This document shows positions 1-5,069 of a stretch of DNA of 5,069 nt, one piece after another. The DNA is from an uncultured Eubacteriales bacterium. GTDB taxonomy: Bacteria; Bacillota; Clostridia; Lachnospirales; Lachnospiraceae. The stretch lies in assembly GCA_900321505.1 (NCBI GenBank), contig ONWK01000167.1, forward strand, positions 1 through 5,069, written 5' to 3'. Below the pieces are notes generated by a model, which did no database searches, was not told the origin of the DNA, and was given only the letters and a program-made list of their open reading frames with translations. The translations under genes were made by a program, and so were the position numbers. Position 1 is the stretch's first letter. The number at the start of each line of letters is the position of its first letter.

Positions 1-1
1 C

Positions 2-130
2 GGGCTCTGTTTCGGCGGTATAGCATATCGATCGGTGGAGGGTGATAATAATGCAAAGAGGTTTTCCGTTATTCTTTCGCTGATAGCGATAGCGCTGCTG
101 GTTGTTTTGTACTTTATGGGAAGGCAGTGA
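2..130 (+). CDS. C-terminal end of a small membrane protein (5' truncated by window edge)
   Basis: An open frame runs from the window edge to TGA at 128-130 and gives 42 residues. It starts with a Gly-rich stretch (GLCFGGIAYRSVEGDNNAKR), which looks like a helix end followed by a short polar loop. Next comes a strongly hydrophobic segment of about 20 residues (FSVILSLIAIALLVVLYFMG) and a two-residue end, RQ. The sequence directly supports a final transmembrane helix with a short tail. The pattern of a glycine-rich helix, a charged loop and a last helix recalls small multi-helix proteins of the DUF4190/DUF6142 kind common in Lachnospiraceae, but that is a guess from memory and too little is present to name it. 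It reads in the same direction as the aminopeptidase gene 93 bases downstream and may share its transcript, since no terminator-like hairpin was seen between them. Confidence 0.6.
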   Translation, partial: GLCFGGIAYRSVEGDNNAKRFSVILSLIAIALLVVLYFMGRQ

Positions 131-223
131 GATGACGATCAGAAGAGGTTCTCCGCAATGGAATGACATGCGGATGTCAGGGCGGAACCGGGGGATCCTA
201 TAACGACGTAAGGGGATGTTGAT

Positions 224-2335
224 ATGATTACACGGGAAGAAAGAGAAGAACTTTGGGAGCGTTTTCAGCTCTCGAGAGACAGGATAAGAGAGATAAAGAA
301 CGAAGATGCTTTATCTACCGCAATACCGGCAGAGATCAGGGAACCGCTGAAAAACTATGTAAATGAGACGGCGGATTATCTTGATTTCTGCTTTTTTGTT
401 ATTGATAAGCTGGGGGACGGTACATTTCTGAATGAAAAAACCAATATAGCCGACTGGGATGATATATCTCTGAATGAATGGAAGGAGATCAACAGCGGAC
501 TTTACAGGCCTCTTGCCGGAGATGAATATGAGAATAGCTTCCTTGATCCGGAAAAGGCGCAGGAGCTGGGGACCTTCGGACCTGTGCTTTCCTTCATCTA
601 TGCCGAGATCATGAGTATGCCGGGGTATATTTTTGACGGAAAGCTTTTCAACATTGTTACTCTGCTTGAGCTTTATCTCGAGGTCTACGGCAGTCTTTGC
701 ATGGATGAAGCGCCTCTGATCGGGGAACTGGAGAGCATTGTGAGATATTTTGTCCGGGATTATGCGGATATACTTGTCAGGGAACATATAGAAGAAAGCT
801 TTGTTCCGTCAGATAATACAGCTTTACAGATCCTGGAAAATGAGGACTTCCGAAATGAGGATTATCTGTATAAGTACGGAGAGTACATTTCCGAAACGGA
901 GATTAAACTGGCCGGATTCATGAAGGGACTCGGTGCTGAGGAATTATCTTCCATGGCTGCCATATTTACAAAGGGCTTCCGCAGGGGCTTTGAGACCATG
1001 AGAGTGCCCTTTGAGGGAAAAAATGCCGTGGAGATAAGATATCACATAGGCCAGGAGCCCATGGTGCGTGAGGTGATCGGGCAGTTCAGGGAGATGGGAC
1101 TTGAACCCATTGTCAGCCGGTGCGCGGGAAGCCGGGTCAACCGGCGGGGTATAATAAAGCGCGGATATGAAACCACACCGCCGTCAAGGCAGTTTGAGTA
1201 TGACCACAGGATGGATGAGGCTCTTTTCCTGGACAACGGTTTTATCGAAAGAAAACTGGCAGCGTTACGCGCGGCTCTGGAAGCCGTATCCGAAGCCCTT
1301 CCCGGTTATGCAGGACCTGCCGTGATAGAGACTTTCGGAGAGCAGACCTTCCTGCCGAAAGCGAAGGATGCGGCCCTGCATCTGGATGAGGAACAGAGGG
1401 AGCTTTCCACCAGACTCGCTTCCAGGGCGGGACAGCAGCAGGAAGAGTATCTTCCCGGGGAGAATTACAGTTTCTCCATAATCGCCTGGCCGCTCCCGGA
1501 TATCGGAGAGGATTTTGAGGCGATCTTCCGTGATACGATAAGCATAAATACACTTTCAAACGAAGAGTACCTGCCTCTTCAGCAGAAACTGATAGACGCC
1601 ATGGATCCTGCAGATCACATACTCGTTGAAGGTAAGGACGGCAACCGGACAAGGATGAAGGTAAAAATGCGTAAGCTGGAGCATCCCGAAAAGGAAACCC
1701 AGTTTGAAAACTGTGTCGCGGATGTGAATATCCCGCTGGGTGAGGTCTTTACTTCGCCTGTACTTGAGGGTACGGAAGGAACGCTGCATGTGAGCAGGGT
1801 ATATCTGAAGGGCTGTCTCTTCCTGGATCTGGAGATACACTTCAGGGACGGTGTTGTCACCGGTTACAGCTGTGCAAATTACGAAGATGAGGAAGAGGGC
1901 AGAAGATATATAGAGGAAAATATACTCTATCATCATCCGACCCTTCCCATAGGTGAATTTGCCATCGGTACTAATGTGCCGGCTTACAGGATGGCGCGAA
2001 AATATGATATCCTGGGCAGGCTGCCCATACTGATAGTGGAGAAAACAGGGCCTCATTTCGCTGTGGGAGATACCTGCTACAGCCATGCGGAGGATACGGC
2101 TGTATATAATCCGGACGGCAAGGAGATCATTTCCAGGGAAAACAGCTTTTCGCTTCTCAGGGATACAGATCCCGGGAAGGCATATTTCAACTGCCATACG
2201 GATATAACGATACCTTATGAGGAGATAGGGAGGATAGCTGCAGTATACCCGGACGGAAGTGAGACCGATCTGCTGCGGGACGGAAGGTTTGTTCTCGCCG
2301 GAACGGATGAGCTGAACAAAGGGGAAGAGATCTGA
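224..2335 (+). CDS. M29-family metallo-aminopeptidase (AmpS/AmpT-like) with long N-terminal extension
   Basis: Predicted cytoplasmic two-metal aminopeptidase that removes N-terminal residues from peptides. The M29 hallmark NIPLGEVFTSP is at residues 502-512, with Glu507 as first metal ligand. PIGEFAIGTN supplies Glu578, GPHFAVGDTCY supplies His611 and the likely catalytic Tyr619, and CHTD supplies His658 and Asp660. Together these match the Glu, Glu, His, His-x-Asp ligand set of AmpT/AmpS (recalled as E250, E316, H345, H376, D378 in AmpT). Other blocks that look conserved are YHIGQEP (273-279), DHRMD (327-331), GPAVIETFGE (364-373) and SFSIIAWPLPDIG (416-428). Classical M29 enzymes are about 410 residues; here roughly residues 1-260 form an extra acidic, mostly helical region I do not recognise. 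No signal peptide or membrane segment is seen. The start is secure: an in-frame TAA lies at 209-211, and AAGGGG at 210-215 sits 8 bases before the ATG. pdp follows after 31 bases, so the two probably form an operon. Substrate preference cannot be read from sequence. Confidence 0.88.
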   Translation: MITREEREELWERFQLSRDRIREIKNEDALSTAIPAEIREPLKNYVNETADYLDFCFFVIDKLGDGTFLNEKTNIADWDDISLNEWKEINSGLYRPLAGDEYENSFLDPEKAQELGTFGPVLSFIYAEIMSMPGYIFDGKLFNIVTLLELYLEVYGSLCMDEAPLIGELESIVRYFVRDYADILVREHIEESFVPSDNTALQILENEDFRNEDYLYKYGEYISETEIKLAGFMKGLGAEELSSMAAIFTKGFRRGFETMRVPFEGKNAVEIRYHIGQEPMVREVIGQFREMGLEPIVSRCAGSRVNRRGIIKRGYETTPPSRQFEYDHRMDEALFLDNGFIERKLAALRAALEAVSEALPGYAGPAVIETFGEQTFLPKAKDAALHLDEEQRELSTRLASRAGQQQEEYLPGENYSFSIIAWPLPDIGEDFEAIFRDTISINTLSNEEYLPLQQKLIDAMDPADHILVEGKDGNRTRMKVKMRKLEHPEKETQFENCVADVNIPLGEVFTSPVLEGTEGTLHVSRVYLKGCLFLDLEIHFRDGVVTGYSCANYEDEEEGRRYIEENILYHHPTLPIGEFAIGTNVPAYRMARKYDILGRLPILIVEKTGPHFAVGDTCYSHAEDTAVYNPDGKEIISRENSFSLLRDTDPGKAYFNCHTDITIPYEEIGRIAAVYPDGSETDLLRDGRFVLAGTDELNKGEEI

Positions 2336-2366
2336 CGGTCATTGCAGTATAAGAAGGGGGGATAGC

Positions 2367-3689
2367 ATGGAAATACGCATAAACGATCTTATTGAGAAAA
2401 AGAAGCGGGGAGAAGCGCTCGGAAAAGAAGAGATAGATGTGATGGTAAGGGATTATACCGCAGGTGCGATCCCGGATTATCAGATGTCCGCGATGCTTAT
2501 GGCCATATGGTTTCAGGGAATGACGGATGAGGAGACAACTTATCTTACTCTTGCCATGGCAGACAGCGGGGACAGACTGGATCTGTCATCGATTCCCGGG
2601 ATAAAGGTGGATAAGCATTCAACAGGCGGTGTCGGCGATAAGACGACGCTGGTTTTGACACCGGTCCTGGCTGCTCTCGGGGTTCCGGTGGCCAAGATGA
2701 GCGGCAGGGGGCTGGGCTTTACCGGAGGCACTGTGGACAAGCTGGAGAGCATACCCGGTGTCCGGTCGGAGCTGAGTGAGGAAGAATTCCTGCGGGTGCT
2801 GGGGGAAGTGGGATTTGTGGACGCCGCACAGACGAAGGAACTGGCTCCGGCGGATAAAAAACTGTACGCGCTCAGAGATGTGACGGGAACCGTGGACAGT
2901 ATTCCACTGATCGCTTCCAGTATCATGAGCAAGAAGATAGCATCGGGTGCTGACAGGATAGTATTGGATGTGAAATGTGGCAGCGGAGCTTTTATGGGTA
3001 CTCTCGACAGTGCAAAAGAGCTGGCGGAGCAGATGATACGCATAGGACGGCTGGCAGGAAGAAAGACCGCTGCGGTGATATCGGATATGGATCAGCCTTT
3101 GGGAAGAATGGTAGGAAATTCCATGGAGGTTGAGGAGGCGGTAGAGGTACTGAAGGGAGGCGGAGAGGAACGGTTCCGGACGTTATGTATGGCACTTGCG
3201 GTTGAAATGCTGCAGCTTTCCGACAGGCGCTGTGATAATGAGGATGAGGCACGTTCAAGGATAGAGGCCGTACTTAAGGATGGCTCCGCATTGGGAAAAT
3301 TCCGCGATTTTGTCCGGGCAGTGGGCGGGGATGCGAATTTCCTCGATGATCCGGTGATTCCGGCAAAATATAAGAAAGATGTATATCCCGTGGCTGAGGG
3401 ATATCTTACATCCTGCAATACCGCACAGGTCGGGCTTGCTGCATCGAGACTCGGTGCGGGAAGAAGTAAAAAGGATGATGTCATAGATCCGGCGGCAGGC
3501 ATATGTATCCTGGCAAAGCTCGGAGATCGTGTTTCTTTGGAAAGCCCCATTGCGGTTCTTTATACCAATAAAGAGGAGACGCTTCCGGAGGCGGAAAGTC
3601 TGCTGAGAGAGGCTTATATCATCTCTGATGAAAAACCTGAGGAAAAGCCGGTTGTGCTTGAAGTGATCAGGGAGGGATCCGGGAAGTGA
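2367..3689 (+). CDS. pdp: Pyrimidine-nucleoside phosphorylase (thymidine/uridine phosphorylase family)
   Basis: Cytoplasmic salvage enzyme that splits uridine, thymidine or deoxyuridine with phosphate into the free base and (deoxy)ribose-1-phosphate. At 440 residues it has normal family length and appears intact. Domains in order are the helical N-terminal domain (about 1-65), the glycosyltransferase-3 catalytic domain (about 75-300) and the PYNP C-terminal domain (about 340-420). The phosphate-site motif KHSTGGVGDKT spans 83-93 (Lys83, His84, Ser85). The family signature SGRGLGFTGGTVDKLE spans 112-127. Base-binding residues correspond to Tyr167, Arg170, Ser185 and Lys189, each one less than the E. 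coli DeoA numbering I recall. Firmicute members usually act on both uridine and thymidine, so pdp is preferred over deoA, but specificity is inferred. Phe118 stands where many homologues have His. The start is supported by AGAAGGGGGG at 2352-2361, 5 bases before the ATG. It is probably co-transcribed with the upstream aminopeptidase, and transcription should end at the hairpin at 3729-3776. Confidence 0.96.
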   Translation: MEIRINDLIEKKKRGEALGKEEIDVMVRDYTAGAIPDYQMSAMLMAIWFQGMTDEETTYLTLAMADSGDRLDLSSIPGIKVDKHSTGGVGDKTTLVLTPVLAALGVPVAKMSGRGLGFTGGTVDKLESIPGVRSELSEEEFLRVLGEVGFVDAAQTKELAPADKKLYALRDVTGTVDSIPLIASSIMSKKIASGADRIVLDVKCGSGAFMGTLDSAKELAEQMIRIGRLAGRKTAAVISDMDQPLGRMVGNSMEVEEAVEVLKGGGEERFRTLCMALAVEMLQLSDRRCDNEDEARSRIEAVLKDGSALGKFRDFVRAVGGDANFLDDPVIPAKYKKDVYPVAEGYLTSCNTAQVGLAASRLGAGRSKKDDVIDPAAGICILAKLGDRVSLESPIAVLYTNKEETLPEAESLLREAYIISDEKPEEKPVVLEVIREGSGK

Positions 3690-3727
3690 TTTCGGAAGTA
3701 ATCCCGGAGGTCCGGAAGTGATCCCGG
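3681..3727 (+). repeat. Short degenerate direct repeats at the 3' end of pdp
   Basis: The 15-base unit CGGAAGTRATCCCGG occurs at 3693-3707 and 3713-3727 with one mismatch, 20 bases apart. A shorter, more degenerate copy (GGGAAGTGAT, 3681-3690) contains the pdp stop codon TGA at 3687-3689. The second unit carries an in-frame TAA (3699-3701), so the gene has a back-up stop. The layout suggests local slippage or tandem duplication of the gene's tail rather than a mobile element, as no flanking target duplications were recognised. Confidence 0.6.
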
Positions 3728-3728
3728 T

Positions 3729-3776
3729 GAAAAAGGCCTCAGTTTTGCTCATAACGGCAAAACTGAGGCCTTTTTC
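3729..3776. terminator. Bidirectional intrinsic terminator between convergent genes
   Basis: A 20-base inverted repeat has arms at 3729-3748 and 3757-3776 around an 8-base loop (TCATAACG), with no mismatch. The stem has a GGCCTCAG/CTGAGGCC core and an outer A5/T5 tract. Read on the + strand, a GC-rich stem is followed by TTTTT (3771-3775), ending the aminopeptidase-pdp transcript about 40 bases after the pdp stop. Read on the - strand, the A run at 3730-3734 becomes the U tract, ending the repeat-protein transcript, whose stop lies 9 bases from the hairpin. Position, symmetry and both U tracts support one shared terminator for both strands. Confidence 0.93.
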
Positions 3777-3784
3777 CGTGATAT

Positions 3785-4960
3785 TTATCCGACAGGTTCT
3801 TCTTCGGGATCTGATTCCGGTTCCACATCGAAATCTACATTTTCTTTCACCCAGTATTCACCGGTCGCAAAGTTGTAGGTTGAAAAGAGATAGCCCTCGC
3901 TGTCAAATACGCATTCATATTCGTCAATATATGCGGTGCTGCCTTTTTCATAGAATTTTCCCTTGCCGTACCAGCGGCCTTTATCATTTGTATGCCATTT
4001 ATAACCGCCGCCTTTGCAGACACCTTTGGTATCAAAATAATATCCTTCGACATATGAATTGATATAATAAGGCTCTTCATGTTCCGGGTCATCGTTGACG
4101 TAATATGTATGAAGCATTGCCGCTCCGTTGTATGGGTCGAGATAGTACCATTTGCCTTTATCCTTTATCCATCCGAGAACACAGCGGCTGTTCTTCAGGT
4201 ATACATACTCACCGTCTCCGTCCTTCTTCCAGCCGTTACCCTGTATCCATACACCGTTTTTATCAAAAGCATGAAAAGATTCCTCGGATTTTCCTACAGG
4301 GCTTGTATCATAGCCGATGGTTACCATTTCGCCGTCGTAAAGATCAAAGAAGTACCATTTGCCGCCGAGCTTCTTCCATCCGGTTGAAAGATTGCCGTTT
4401 TTCTCAACATGGATCCATAGCCCGCTGTCGCTCAGGTTTTTCCATCCGGGTGTGTAAAGATATCCCGATTCGTCAAAAGCATAGACCTTACCGTCAATAC
4501 GGACGCGGTCATCATGTACCTGCTTCATATCGGAATCTTCCCATTCCTGAAATTCGTGATCGGTCACGTATTTCCAGCCTTTTTCATCCTTTTCCCAATG
4601 ATAGATGAAAGGATCGGCATCTTCGCTGTATACGCCGGAAGGGACGGTGCCGATAAAGTAGCCTTTGTGGTACTGGTCATATACATATCCACCTTTTTCA
4701 AAGAAATACCAGTAACCATCCACCTTATGCCAGCCGCCGGATATGGGATCCCAGGTGTTCACATTGATAAGCTTGTCGTAACCGAAAAATCTCACACCGT
4801 CACTCATGTCCCATTTCCATTCGGTTGAAACATCTTCTTCACCCACATAATCAATAGTATATGCCGTCAGAGCCGATGCCGGCTTCCCCTGCATAAGGAA
4901 AAGAGACGTAACAGCCGCACCTGCGGCAATAACTGCTTTTGCCCATAATCTTAGTTTCAT
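3785..4960 (-). CDS. Secreted protein with choline/glucan-binding-like aromatic repeats
   Basis: Exported 391-residue protein. The signal peptide has a basic start (MKLRLWAK), a hydrophobic core (about residues 9-23) and a likely signal peptidase I site after A28-S29-A30. The mature part is dominated by divergent cell-wall-binding-type units of the form GW-x-x-x-x-G-x-W-Y-x-[FY]-[DE], with clearest starts at Gly76-Trp77 (HKVDGYWYFFEKGGY), Gly172-Trp173, Gly194-Trp195 (KKLGGKWYFFDLYDG), Gly243-Trp244 and Gly263-Trp264 (IKDKGKWYYLDPYNG). Further units end in AFDESGYLY (161-169), YYFDTKGV and VFDSEGYLF (351-359). Spacers of up to about 40 residues separate units, so the array is irregular. The protein ends in an acidic tail (VEPESDPEEEPVG). 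No enzyme domain, LPxTG signal or C-terminal membrane anchor is visible. Such repeats bind choline or glucans in some families, but the ligand here is unknown. The start is supported by GAGGAGG (4966-4972) five bases before the ATG. It is transcribed alone within the window, convergent with pdp. Confidence 0.85.
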   Translation of the reverse strand: MKLRLWAKAVIAAGAAVTSLFLMQGKPASALTAYTIDYVGEEDVSTEWKWDMSDGVRFFGYDKLINVNTWDPISGGWHKVDGYWYFFEKGGYVYDQYHKGYFIGTVPSGVYSEDADPFIYHWEKDEKGWKYVTDHEFQEWEDSDMKQVHDDRVRIDGKVYAFDESGYLYTPGWKNLSDSGLWIHVEKNGNLSTGWKKLGGKWYFFDLYDGEMVTIGYDTSPVGKSEESFHAFDKNGVWIQGNGWKKDGDGEYVYLKNSRCVLGWIKDKGKWYYLDPYNGAAMLHTYYVNDDPEHEEPYYINSYVEGYYFDTKGVCKGGGYKWHTNDKGRWYGKGKFYEKGSTAYIDEYECVFDSEGYLFSTYNFATGEYWVKENVDFDVEPESDPEEEPVG

Positions 4961-5020
4961 TTTAACCTCCTCTCGCTCAGATCACCGCCATGCGTAACGG
5001 ATGCCGCTGCGCAGCCGGTA

Positions 5021-5050
5021 TTTATAAAAAAGTTTGCAATAGTATTTTAT
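5021..5050 (-). promoter_or_regulatory. Weak promoter candidate for the secreted repeat protein
   Basis: An AT-rich stretch lies 60-90 bases upstream of the start codon. On the - strand it holds TATAAA (+ strand 5021-5026), a five-of-six match to the sigma-A -10 box, which would give a leader of roughly 50 bases ending in the strong ribosome binding site. No acceptable -35 box is found at 15-19 bases; TTGCAA (5034-5039) is only 7 bases away. The TAAAAT and TACTAT alternatives would need a -35 at or beyond the window edge. Promoter activity in this stretch is plausible from position and composition only. Confidence 0.25.
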
Positions 5051-5069
5051 CCTAGCAGGGCCTGAAATA

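Noticed and set aside
199..204. TATAAC as a -10 box for the aminopeptidase gene
   Set aside because: No -35 match lies at 16-18 bases, and transcription would start at about 211, inside the ribosome binding site.
1556..2197. Minus-strand open frame of 213 codons inside the aminopeptidase gene
   Set aside because: It lies wholly opposite a well-supported M29 gene with conserved motifs, shows no recognisable domain, and its composition fits a shadow of the coding strand.
2540..3752. Several minus-strand open frames opposite pdp
   Set aside because: They are antisense to a highly conserved enzyme, are rich in Ser/Pro from the complementary codons, and overlap one another in different frames.
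3718..4828. Plus-strand open frames opposite the secreted repeat protein
   Set aside because: The minus-strand gene has a signal peptide, a strong ribosome binding site and repeat structure. The plus-strand frames have none of these, and the first one begins inside the terminator region.
3785..4960. DNA-level tandem repeats in the repeat-protein gene
   Set aside because: The similarity is at the protein motif level only. The nucleotide sequence of the units has diverged and no clear DNA repeat is visible.
4961..5069. Riboswitch or other structured leader RNA
   Set aside because: The stretch is only about 100 bases, shows no long paired stems apart from one 10-base palindrome, and matches no riboswitch core I recognise.

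Overview
The window looks like an ordinary chromosomal segment from an anaerobic Firmicute, most likely a Lachnospiraceae-type Clostridia. The reasons are strong AGGAGG/AAGGGG-type ribosome binding sites, heavy use of ATA, AGA and AGG codons at moderate GC, a long clostridial-type M29 aminopeptidase, a Pdp-type pyrimidine-nucleoside phosphorylase, and a secreted protein built from aromatic/glycine wall-binding-like repeats. The assignment rests on family resemblance only.

Left arm (1-3689, + strand): the window opens inside the 3' end of a gene for a small membrane protein (stop at 128-130). After a 93-base gap comes a 703-residue M29-family metallo-aminopeptidase (224-2335). It has a complete candidate metal-ligand set near its C-terminus and an uncharacterised N-terminal extension of about 260 residues. 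A pyrimidine-nucleoside phosphorylase (pdp, 2367-3689) follows 31 bases later with its own strong ribosome binding site. The last two genes are very probably co-transcribed. Both encode cytoplasmic salvage or turnover enzymes: one frees amino acids from peptides, the other frees bases and pentose-1-phosphate from nucleosides. I see no convincing promoter inside the window for this strand, so transcription probably starts upstream.

Centre (3681-3776): the tail of pdp runs into short degenerate direct repeats and then a near-perfect 20-bp hairpin flanked by A and T runs. It is well placed to end transcription from both converging sides.

Right arm (3785-4960, - strand): one gene encodes a 391-residue exported protein with a clear signal peptide and divergent choline/glucan-binding-like repeats over nearly its whole mature length, ending in an acidic tail. 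No catalytic domain is visible. It probably sits on or near the cell surface, and its ligand is unknown. The last 109 bases hold its leader and ribosome binding site, with only a weak promoter candidate.

I did not find a defence system, mobile element, CRISPR array or RNA gene. The less explained parts are the N-terminal extension of the aminopeptidase, the all-repeat secreted protein, and the repeated 3' tail of pdp.
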